Shown: positions 37,394-49,700 of the stretch, piece after piece | How positions within the stretch are numbered: the stretch's first letter is position 1 | How the letters are laid out: every line of letters starts with the position of its first letter | NCBI RefSeq assembly: GCF_020382885.2 | Contig: NC_058507.1 | Span: 77,001 to 141,000 of the forward strand | Reading direction: 5' to 3' | Source: Scatophagus argus | Taxonomy: Eukaryota > Chordata > Actinopteri > Scatophagidae | DNA length: 64,000 nucleotides | Program-made: the position numbers and the translations under genes | Notes under the pieces: generated by a model | The model's input: the letters and a program-made list of their open reading frames with translations, nothing else | What the model was told of the DNA's origin: nothing | Database searches by the model: none

Positions 37394-37920
37394 CAGAATC
37401 AGTAAACATGTCTTCACTCCGTCTTCTTCTTCTGGGACAAACAAATCAGAACAGTCATCTCTGTGATGTGACAACCAATTATATTTATCATCAGCATCTA
37501 TCAGTCAGGGTCACTGCAGGTCGGGTTGAGGATCACTTGTGATGTCACTGTGATGACAGTCAAGCCAATCTAATCAGGATTAAGTGTGACATGAAGTTTC
37601 GTGCAGTGCAACAGAAGAAACTTTACTCATTAGTGTAAATTACGCTTAAAGATAATAAAACAACTAAAGGAGAACAGAAAGTCGAATAACTTTTATTATT
37701 CCATCATTTCAGTTGAACATACACAACAGGTTTTATATCTTTGAACCCTGAGTCCTGAGGCTGAGTCACCTGACACTGTGAGCTCATCAATATTTAAACT
37801 GCCGGTCATTCAAAGTCTTTAGCTGTCAGCCAATCACAGTCCATCTGCACGGTCTGGTGTAGAGTGTGCTGGTTGTCCTGGAGACATCCGGTGTGTTTTC
37901 AGTGTGGTGGTGGCGTATTG

Positions 37921-38337
37921 ATGGCATCCGGCAGAGCTGAAGATGTTCAATTTGCTCTGCAGAGAGCAAAGAAGAAGATCAGCAGCCTGCAGCAGCAGCT
38001 GAGCATCCATTCAGAGAAATCTGCCATGTAAGAGTGCACCTGTGTGTCACCTTTACAGCAGCTGGACTGCAGCAGGCGTCGCTGTGGTTACCAAGTCTTC
38101 AAGACCAGCTGGCAGCTGATTTCAGGTCGAAATGTCTGACTGACTGACTGGTTTCCTGACCGACTGACCGATTGATGATCTCATATTTAAAATGATACAA
38201 TATGAATGTAACTAAACCAACAGGTTAAACTGATTATTGATCAGCTGTGAACATGGTCGTTCTGCTGAACTTGAGTGGTGGCCCAGCAGGAAGTCACTCT
38301 GTTTACTGGTCTGACTGGAAACTGAACACATTTAACT

Positions 38338-38375
<38 letters not shown>

Positions 38376-40450
38376 TGTGTGTTTTGTCGTTCTCTTTGAA
38401 CCAGTAAGTGCTTTCATCAGCAAACCTGCTGTTTTGGTAGATGTTTGAATCCTCCAGATATTCTGTCTTACATAATAAACTGATCCAGGATCAGTCTCTG
38501 ATCACTTCAGTGAAGCTGTGTTTTGGTTTTCCAGAGAAGCAAGTTCAGAGAGTCCAGTGGAGACCAATCTGTCAACATGGGTACCCAGCAAGGAGCTGAG
38601 GGACTCTCTGGTGGACATGTACACAGGTAACATACTATTACCACTACTATTACACATGTACACAGGTAAAATATTACTACACAACAGAAAAACATCAGAA
38701 ATGTTTTGAACAGGGTTCACTCTGACACCAGAAAATTGTTTGAGACAGTGTGAGGAGAGACTCATAGACTTTAACTGAGTGAGATGAATGATATTGACAG
38801 GATGTAACGTACTCCCGGGTTTGTGTTCAGACGAGAGAGAAGGCCTTTGTTTGATCTGTAGTTCATAGCCAAGTGTCAGAGCTACCATGTGTGAAGCTGT
38901 TTTTCTCCAATGGACCATCAATTCCATCATATCTGAGAGGAGCTGCAATGAGTAAGTTTGTCCATTAGGTGGAGCTGTGGGTTTTCACACAGCTGCAACA
39001 TCAGCACTAAACTCACCAGCAACATCCAGAGAGGAGGCCAAAGGTTACAGCATAGACCACAACTGCAGCAGGAAGGCCAGCACCACCACCACCACCAGCA
39101 CTGCTCCTACTATTACTCCGCCTCTACTGTTACCGCTACTGCTACTACTACTACCTCTGTTACTACTACTAATTATTATCACCACTATTAGTACCACTCC
39201 TGCTACTTAATACCACTGCTGCTACTTGAACAGTGTGAACGGTTCAGTTAAACAGGACTGAATGCTTGTCTGTCCTCTGACTGTAATCTGATCATGATCA
39301 GATACTCCAACATGGCGTATTGCCTTCTCTGTAATCTCCTGTGTAAATCAGTCTGGAGGACGTTGGTATATTTGGAGTCTGACTTTCTGCTTCATCAAAC
39401 ATGTTTGCAGTGAAACGCCTGAGAGGTTTTATATTAACACAGAGGATGAAACCTGCTGGAGATCAATGACAGCCATGATTAGCAGTTACTAAGGCAACAA
39501 TCATTTTATTCTCCATCTCCCCCACATACAGGTTAACAGCAGATTTCTAATGGCATAAAGTAACTTGCCTGGAATATGAGTTTAAGTCTGATTAGCTGTA
39601 CAGTACTTTTTTAGACAGTTGTTTTGGGATTTTTATGAAATGCAGTTTTTTCCTGCCCATTTGATTGTTCAGCTTCATCATTTGGTGACTGAGGGGACTG
39701 AAAAGTTTTTGTCCTCACTCTGACTGGATAGTTAATGTTGAATGATTGGGTTTTCAGTGCACTCACTGCTCTGCATTTTACTTCTTTTACTGCCATGTTG
39801 CGATTTCATTCAGATATGATCAGTTTCATTTCTGGTGTGTTTAATTAGGCTGTTATTCAGAGTAAAATGTCTGTCTGCCTCTGTCTGTCTCTCCATCTGT
39901 CTGTCTTACTCTCAGTGATAATCCATCATCTGTTGGTGTATCTTGCCCAGATCAAACACACCATATGAAACAGTATTCAGTTGTTCAGCCAGACTCACAT
40001 CACCTCCCATATGTGTCCTTCATTTATTTGTCTGAGTCTCTTCTTCTGTGGTGGCAGTGTTCAGTCCTGTGTTTCCTGTGTCTCACCCCCTGTAGTTCAG
40101 CACAGTTAGTATCTATAATACCAAATCTCATCAGAAATCATGAAATGCAGTGTGTGTCACTTTTTAGTGTCCCCTGGAAACACTTACATTGTGTGTTCAT
40201 TTATGTTTTCTAAATTCTGTCCATGTGTTTTCAAATTGATGATGACATTTTCTTAATTTGCTTGTTTCGCTGCACTGAGCTCTCAGGACCAGGGTACTGA
40301 TGCCTGCACGGGCCAACACACTGTGAGGAATCACTTATGTGGGTTTTAGTGCACTCGTCTTGTTAACCAGCTGCCTCCAGACTCGTATTCATTTGAAAGT
40401 AAAACTGTTTGTCCTGTTAATAAGTTTACTACCTCAGTGGTGCAAAATCC

Positions 40451-40489
<39 letters not shown>

Positions 40490-40669
40490 TCCCTTTCTCC
40501 CTCTCTCCCTCTCTCCCTCTCTCCCTCTCCCTCCCTCCCTCACACACACACACACACACACAGAGACACACACGCACACACACATTCCTTCACAGACACA
40601 TGAAACATGAATAGCTGTTACGTCAGTCTGTTCAAATACATCAGTCTGCAGCCCACCCTCATCTAACAA

Positions 40670-40700
<31 letters not shown>

Positions 40701-43700
40701 CAGGCCACCCACTCTGCAGATTAAACACAGTTCACACGACCATCTCCTCCCTCTCTCTCCTCATTCACTCTCAGCCTCGATCGGCCATTGTCTTCTTCCT
40801 CTGTCATTATATTAATCTACTGACCAGTGTGTGTGTGTGTGTGTGTGTGTGTGTTAGGCTTGTGTTGATTGGTGATTGGATCACACATTGATGATTGAAG
40901 GAATGAATGATAATTTTAATTTAGAACTAAGACATTTTTCAGATGTTTCTTATGAGGTGGTGTGTTGGTCCGCTGAGTGAGCAATGAGAGGTGGAGCAAC
41001 AGATGAGAGGTGGAGTGAGCGATGAGAGGTGGAGCGAGGGATGAGAGGTGGAGCGAGGGAGAAAGTGATGAGAGGTGAAGTGACAGATGAGAGGTGGAGC
41101 AAGGGAGAGAGTGATGAGAGGTGGAGCAAGGGAGAGAGTGATGAGAGGTGGAGCGAGGGATGAGAGGTGGAGCAAGGGAGAGAGTGATGAGAGATGGAGC
41201 GAGGGATGAGAGGTGGAGCAAGGGAGAGAGTGATGAGAGGTGGAGCGAGGGATGAGAGGTGGAGCGAGGGAGAGAGTGATGAGAGGTGGAGCGAGGGAGA
41301 GAGTGATGAGAGCTCTTTCAGCTTCTCTCTCTCGTTAGTCTGTAAGCACTGTTTTACTAACTGCAGTACATTCTGCTTTGACCAGCACTCAGTCGAAGAA
41401 GGTGAAATAACAAAATTAGTTGTTATGAATATTAATTTCGTTGTGGGTTTCATCTTTTTAGTCAGTCGTTGTAATATCACTGTGCTGTTAAAACATTTGG
41501 GCGGTGCGTCTCCACCTCCTCCCACTGTACAATAGTGGAGCCAAAACATCCCAGATACGAGAGCTGCCATCTTGTTCTGGTGATGTCATTTGAAACCAGA
41601 GTCTGTGCAGTAGTGATCAGGAGGTGAAACTGCGGTATCACTTTCCCGTTCAAACACCTGACTGAGCCAATCAGGAGCAGCACTCAGCTGTCAGTCATGA
41701 AATTTCAGCGCCTTTTTATAGCATCAAATAACTAATTAAAATCAACCAACAGTTTGTAGTGAATCTACCTGAAGACAGGTGTGTGTACTGTGTATACTCT
41801 GTGAATAATCTGTGAATACTAGTCTATTAGGTCTGTGTATGTGTTGTTTTCTGTTGAACTAATCAATTAATCACCTAATTGATTTCGCTCTTAACCAAAC
41901 ATTAAGTTGATGAAATGTGTTTTCTGAGGTCAGACCTTTTCTGCTGTGTGTACGTGAATGCTGTACATCAGTATTTACTGTATGTTGGTCTGTATTAATA
42001 AGTAGATGTGTGTGCGTGCGTGTGTGTGTGTGTGTGTGTGTCTCCTGGGCTTAATGTCCGTATCTAAATTCATGCGCGTTGGTGTGGCGGCGGCGGCGGT
42101 GTGCGGATCACAGGCGGATTGTGCTGGATTTGAGCTGAAGCCTCTTTAATCATCGTAACACCGTCATTAATATTCATGCAGTCAGCTGGAACACCCGACA
42201 CTCACTGCACCAAACTTTCTGCACAAAATGTATTAAATACAGCTTAAAAAATTAATGGACTTTAGTTTATATTACATGAAGGGGAGGGGGGGGGCAACCT
42301 TCCCTGCCTCCCCCCCTCCTCTCCTCATTGGTTCACGTAGATTGGTCCTCTGATTGGCCTTTGTGTTCTCCCTTTTTTCTGCAGATTTTTCCATCTTTGA
42401 CGAGACTTCAAAGCGAGCGCGAGGCATGAACGGTCATTTAGAAGGATTTAAGCACATTATCACATCTGTAATTGTACATGAATAATAAGAAGAGCCGCCG
42501 CGCTCAATTAGCTCTGAGTCCACAAGAAGATCGGGAGGGGGGGGACGACGACAGGAAATGAGAAAAGTTTCAAAGTAAGAACGCTCAAAAAGGAAATTAT
42601 TCAATAACTGTAATCCAGCAGAAAACAGAACCAGGACCAGGATCAGGACCAGACCATGTTTCACCAATCACAGAAACGGATTCATCGGTTTATTTTTCTC
42701 CTGCTGACACATTAACACCAAAACATTTCAGGCCGTTTGCTTCACAAACAATAAATAAAACATAGAAAAGAGTGACAGGCAGAAAATCAGTACCCCAGAA
42801 CAAAGTACAGTCACAGAATTAAGGGTGACGCAGAGGCAGAATATGGGAACAAGCTAAGATAAATATGAATTTTTAATAGTCAAGACGGATCAGACGGCTG
42901 CTTGACCAAACAGGTCAAACGGTTTAGATTTCAGGTATTTCTGGAGTTTCAGCAGCTTTCATGTGTGGAATCAGATCAAATCTGATCAGAAAATCACTCA
43001 TGATCATTGGTCACTGATGTGCAGCCCTGAGTCAAACGCCAGGGTCACAGACTGGGGAAGCTGTGTAGGAGGTGGATCCTCCCACAGGTAGGCAGGCTGA
43101 TTGGTGACAGGTGATCGTATGAAAGGTTCAGAGCTTGGAAAGGACGTTCAGGCCATTTCTCTGGTCTGCGTCATTTCTGTCTGTTTGAAGTCTTTTTGAG
43201 TTGTTGGGCTTCCTGTTGACAAACTCTTCCCTCTGAAGAGAGACTGAAGAAGAACCACCTGTCTTCAGCCATCCTGGTGAAATTTTAGCGCTGTGTGATC
43301 GAGAGCATCCTAACAAACTGTGTCACAGTCTGGTGGTGAAAACTGTCCAACGCATCGCAGGAACTCCACTTCCAGCCATTGAGGGTGTCCAGAAGAAACA
43401 CTGTCTGCATGAAGCTCGCAGCATTCTTAAGGACTCCTCCCACCCTACCCATAGACTGTTTTCCCTCCTGCCCTCGGGCATGCGCTTCAGGAGCGTCCGG
43501 ACCAGGACCAGCAGACTGAGGAATAGCTTCTTCCCCAGAACTGTGTCCTTACTGAACTCCTGCTGACCCCTACACCACTTCACACCTCTCACCTCCTCAT
43601 TCCTCCTCAGACCAAAGACTGTACACCACTACCACTGTACTACTGTACTGTCCTGCACACACACACATTACTACACAATACCACACTAGTTTAGTAACAC

Positions 43701-46700
43701 TAGGTATACTATATTTATGCACTATTTAATGTCCATTTCACCTGTATTTTTGTATAGCATAACTTATCATCTGTACATTTCCTCTTGTAAACTATATTTA
43801 ATGCACATATCCATCTGTATAATATGTTCATACTACCCAATCTGTAAATTATTGACATAATATACCATGTACGTACTGTTAATTTATTTATTATATCTGC
43901 ACTTGCTGCTTTTTGCATTTCTGGTGAGACACTAAACTGCATTTTGTTGCCCTGTACCTGTACATGCGCATGACAGTAAAGTTATATCTAATCTATTTTA
44001 GTCATTTTTAAATCATTAATTGATTCAAAACATCCTCTGTTAACTGAATGTGTTTGGTGTTTTGGACAAAAGACATTTGGTTTGAACATCCTGCTAGTTT
44101 GACTGCTGTTTTCTCAATAAGAGATGATGTTAATCAGGAGATGAATCAGTGATCGATCATTCTTTGTAGCTTAACAAAGACTTTGATTTGTTTTCATCCA
44201 TTTATTTATTTTTTTATTGGTCTCCATTTTCGGTCTTTTATTGTGAGAAAGTTTGATTCATTTATTTGATTTAAAGAAACAAAATCTGTTTTCATCTTAT
44301 CAACTGAAATCGACTCTCACACAGTCTGAATGAATTTAATGTCTGCAAGACTCATTAAGACAGCACTGATCTGATCTGTTTACCTGTGTGACACACACAC
44401 TGTGTTATTTGCTCTGAGTGTCTGACTGATCTGTTTGTATTTTGCTGCTTACTTTTGACTTAACGAACGTTTAACATGATTTCTGCCTTCTTTTTAATTA
44501 CACCTGAAAATCTCTGCTCTGATTGATGATTTCTTTAACAAGAGCCGTTAACCATCCTTAATGAGACCTTAACGAGATATTAAAGCTGTGTTTGTTCTGT
44601 TGATAAGCTGCAAGTATTTAGAAAGCTTGACATGACGACAGGATTACTGCTGGCTAATGATTAATCAGGACAGAGAGAGAGAGAGGGACAGGCAGACAGA
44701 CAGGTGGTGTGATGCAAACACTCCCTGTGTCACCAGGTAACAGTTTGTCTTTATGTTTTCAGCTAATCCCAAAGTGAACGCAGAGCTTCGACAGCGTCTG
44801 CCGTCACCTGCAACTCAACAACTGAACAGCCCTGACAGGTAGATACGACCTGCGTCACAGTGTGTGCCGTTTGGTAATGCTGCAGTATGACTGTTTGTCC
44901 TGAGGGGGCGCTACAGGAAAGGTCATTAAAGCATGAAGGGTTCACCCTGTGAGGAGCAGGAAGGAGAACAGCATTCGTTTGTTCTATGTGAGGATAACTG
45001 ATGTTGTTTCTGATGTGGTTTACAGACCTGGGATCTGTCTGAATCTGGACCATACTGACTGGCCTCAGGGTAAGATCCAACGCTGACTTTTGTTGTATTT
45101 TCACTGTTTTTGGCATTAAATCGGACAGGAGGAATGCAGTTGTTGTTCTTGGTGTCTTGTAAGAACTTGTGGAGTCAGTGAAGGCAGCTCAGCTGATACC
45201 AACAATGTGTTACAGTAGTCCAGGCAGGAAAAAATAAAAGCACAGGTTATCTTACATACCTTTATTATCTTAAAGCAGTAGGAGACAGGAATGATTTGAC
45301 TGAAACAAACAGGACAAGATTACTCCAAGATCTCTGCCAGCCAGCTTAATCATTGTAATGACCAAACTGCTGGAATGTGTTTGTGTGAATGTGTTTGACC
45401 AGACTTCAGATTTATCATCATTCAGTTTTAGAAACACAACAGGCGCCAACATTTCACATGTCATTTCCTGTACTGGAACTACAGCAGAGAAACTCAAAGC
45501 TCCGTATCGCCTGCACAACCGTGAGGAGCAGCAGAGGACCCAGAATGGACCCTTGAGGGACATCACATTTATATTTAGGTTTAACATCTGATAAGGTTCT
45601 GTTGAAGACATATGAAGGTTGTAGTGAAGGCAGTTATCTTGACACCAACCCTGTTTACTAAACAGTGCAGGAAGATGCCGTGATCAGCAGTGTCTCAGGT
45701 CACAGCAATCAACAGAGACCCTCACAAGCTCTTGTGGAGAGCTTGAGACCATGGACTGAAGACAGCTAAAAATGTTGTCTGTTTGTCTGTCTCTCTCTGT
45801 CTTCAGCTACTCTGCACCCCCCAGAGCTACTGACTGCCTGCTCCCCCTCCTCTCTGACCCACAGGAGGTCTGTCTCTCCTGTCTCACTGTCATCCTCCAG
45901 GCCTCCAGAAGGTGCAGGGCACATGGAGATGGACCCTACCCTCAGTCGAGGCCCTTCTCCTCGGGCAGAGAGCTGCAGGGACAGCCCTGATGGAGGAAGA
46001 ACATCCAGGGGTCCTGGTCCTGGTAGTCCCACACTTAGAAGACAAGTGGTCAGCTCTGATAACAGGTGAGGTCGCTTCTACTGCTGCTAGTACCGATAAT
46101 AGTAATAGTAATGATCATAATATTAACAATGTCTAGAAATGGCAACATTTTCTGATGGAAATAAGGTAAGAGATGAGATAAGATAAGATGGCACTTTATT
46201 AGTCCTGCTGCAGGGAAAATCTCAAGGATAGTTAAATAAAGGTTGAAGTGCTAGCAAGGCAACCGCATATCTTTAAGTTTCTTTCATCTCTAGCAGCACT
46301 TCAACTACCATGACCCACATAACTGAGAACCTACATCAACATAAAATAACGGTGCAGATAAGTTTAGTAAAAAATGTACAAAGTAAAAAATACGGGGATA
46401 TTAACCTTTGTTTTCTAGAGAAACTATGCAAAAACACACACGATATTTACAGTATTTCATTATTTCTAAATTATTAGCAGTAGTAAAACCAGGGCAGTCA
46501 AAACGTCTGCGAAAATTAGTTTTAAAGTCCGCTGCTCACTAGCTATCTAATCGTTGCTCACTTGCTCACTAAAAATCTGCATTAATGCGTGATAAGATAA
46601 AAAATAATAATAGTTGGCATTAATTAAGCATCGCGTGAATTTGCTATTATCTTGTTGCGACTTGCACGGCCCTAATGCGTTAACACGTTAACGTTTTGAC

Positions 46701-49700
46701 AGCCCTGAGCAAAATGTTCACGTCCTTCACTCTGCGAGAACAGCTGCATTGAAGAAAAATGAAGCTGAAGCACCAAAAACTTAAGTGGCAAATGAAACTG
46801 ACGCAGTGAAAGAATCTGAGGTGTCAGATGATGTTCGAGGTGTTCGTGTCAGTTTGCGTGAAAGAGCTGAAAGGAGCTGAACTCAAATGAAAGTCAGAAG
46901 TTTCACCTTGAAAGCAAACAAAAAGTTTAATGTCTTTAATCTAAACATCATTAATAACAAATAATTAGTGAAATCAATTCATCAGAAGCAGTTGATTTTA
47001 AACATCCATCTGATGCTCTGCCATCAGCAACGTCCTGTTCCTCTAATGTTAATGTTTCCAGAATAAACGACAAAATGAAACAGAAATATAGTTTATTAAA
47101 ACTTTCAATAATAATCTCACTGATCTTGGATATTCTTCACTGTTCTTTATTGTTTCTTCAGACCATTAAAGGTGTTTTCAGCCTCTCTGCAGTGAGATTT
47201 ATTAAAAAGCTTTTCATTAAACTTCTACCTTCTTTAGATTGTTTATTTTATGTGGGGTTTTTTTGTCTTTTTGATGCATTTTAAAATGAAATTTGTGGAG
47301 CAGTTTGAGTTGCATCACTGTATGAAATATGACCTATTAAATTTAGATTTGTTTTGATTAGAGAGAAGGAGACAGAAATAGAAAGATAGTAAAAGCAATC
47401 GAGACGGCAAGAGAGGAAAGTTGATTAGAGGCAGCTGATATAATAAAGTCAGAAACAGTCAATTACAGAAGACAGTGTCAGCCACACTTCAGTGTCTTAT
47501 TTACCCGCTTTATTACGTTAAGAAGCAGCCTGACCTTTAAGGTGATATGAGAGAATTACAGCGAACATCCGTCGCTGCTTATTAAAGCAACGCCTCATAA
47601 CCGGCTGCCTTCATCTCTCAGCTGCACATCTGATAAAGTGAGGTTAAAACACCTGACCTGATTACACGCAGGTGAAACTGTGTAATGAAATGCTCTCCCA
47701 GATGATGTCACAGCAGTCCCGACCAATCACAGCCTCACTGACCACCAGCTGACCTACTCTGCATGTGATGCTTTCATCTTTATTCGTTCTTCATTTAAAA
47801 CAAGATTTATCTGTGACTCCTGTTTGGTTTTTACAGGTGGGCCATCATTAAAGTCCTTCACACCTGTACACCTCTGTACACTCATCGCCTTCTTTGTCAA
47901 CTGGTGCTTTAACAGTTTATTTAACTTAAGTTTGGTTTTCCTCCCTGAGTCACAGAACCTTTCTGTGATCCCAAACAAAGCCTTTGTGTTTTCCTCCCTT
48001 AGCCCCTCAGCTCCACTCTGTCTATACTGTAAGCCTGATCCAGATCTTGTTCTTCTAATCGAAAGTCATCTCCTCCAGCTTTCATCAGGATGTCCTGTTT
48101 GGTCCAATCACAGCAGCTCCTGCTCGACTTGAGCAAGACAAAAACATCTCATTTTTACTCAAGGAGCTGGACACTCTGAGAGACGTCAACAAGAAGGTAA
48201 GCATGTGCACTCATACACAGTATATACTTGTACGCAGTTTGTACTGCTTATACACACAGTATATATTCTGACTGCATTTCAGCTGCTGGATCAGCTGGTC
48301 CAGAAGGAGAAAGAGCTGCAGAGGAGGGAGGTGGAGGAGGAGCTGAGGGAGGAGCGGAAGGAGGCCCAAGGCTGGCAGAGATCTGCAGGTAAGGAGGAGG
48401 AGCAGGAGGTGGGAGCGGGAGAAGGAGGAGAAGAAGAAGGAGGACGGGGGGGAGAAGGGGGGGAGGAGGAGGACAACGAGGGGAGAGAAGGAGGAGGAAG
48501 AGGGGGAGGAGGTATGTTGGAGTTTACCCTCCTCTTAATCAGATCTGATCCAACCTCGACTTCTTAAATATTTGAATATTTTTCATGCACTATTTAATAC
48601 CAACACACACACACACACTAATTAAAACAACAGTAGTGGTAACGAGGTGACAGTTAACAAGCAGCTGTTAGTTTAATAGAACAGTGTGTGTGTGAGCGTG
48701 TGTTTAACGAGCAGTCAGATGTAATATTGATTTAACTGAGCTGTGTGTGTGAGTGTGTGTTTAATCCAGCAGGATTATCACAGAAACAGAAAGTCTCCAT
48801 CCAGATTTTACTTCATCTTCCTTTTGAGTTTGTGTCTGTAAAGAAGAATGACCAAAAACTGAAAAATCACCAGACGTGGAAAAGTTATTGATCAGACGAA
48901 ATGAACTTTATTGATCCCACAGCAGCAGATAAATAACAAACTGTAACATGATGTTTGTTATGGAAACCACCCAGTAGGATTTCAACCTGGCTGGGGATTT
49001 CAACCATGCAAACCCCAAGAGTGTGTTTCCAAAACTCTATGGACATAGACTTTCCCACGCATGGAAATAATATTCTGGACAATGTCTACACCATGCACAG
49101 AGGTCCCTACAAAGCCCTACCCCTCCCCCACCTCAGGGCCTCAGACCACACCACTGTAATGCTAATGCCAGCATACAGACCACTGGTTAAAGTCACCAAA
49201 CCAGCGACAAAGGAGGTATGTGTGTGGCCAGAGAGGTCTTCTGAGACACTCCAGGACTGCTTCTCCACCATTGACTGGAGCATTTTCAGACAGGCAGCCA
49301 CCTACAACAACACCACAGACCTTCAGGAGTACACGGAGACCGTCACTGCCTACATGAGGAAGTGCATACTGAGACTAAAGAGTCTAAATAGTGCATAGAC
49401 AATTTCATGGTCACCAGAACCATCTTCATTCGAGCCAAACAGAAGCCATGGCTGACAAGGGAGGTCCACAGGCTCCTGAGGACTTGGAACGCCACCTTCA
49501 AGACTGGGGACGAGGTGGGCCTAAGGACAGCCAGGGCCAACCTGTCACGAGGCATCAGAAAGGCCAAGAGACAGTACTCCACGAGGATCGCCGACCGCTT
49601 CAGCAACAGCAGAGACACCAGGAACCTGAATCAGAATCAGAATCAGAAAAGACTTTATTGCCATGTAAGTGAAGAGGTTTCACATTACTAGGAATTTGTC

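Noticed and set aside
40346..40708. Open frames of about 90-120 codons on both strands
   Set aside because: They are translations of CT, CTCC and CA microsatellites (Ser/Leu, Arg/Glu and Thr/His runs), not genes.
40975..41312. CRISPR-like array
   Set aside because: The repeats are contiguous with no unique spacers, and the genome is eukaryotic; it is a minisatellite.
40950..41570. 206-codon minus-strand open frame
   Set aside because: Its body is the GATGAGAGGTGGAGC minisatellite; the repetitive Ser/Leu/His reading exists because the units are open in that phase.
48291..48476. Ser/Pro-rich minus-strand frame
   Set aside because: It is the antisense of the GGA-rich purine tract and exon 7 of mipol1.
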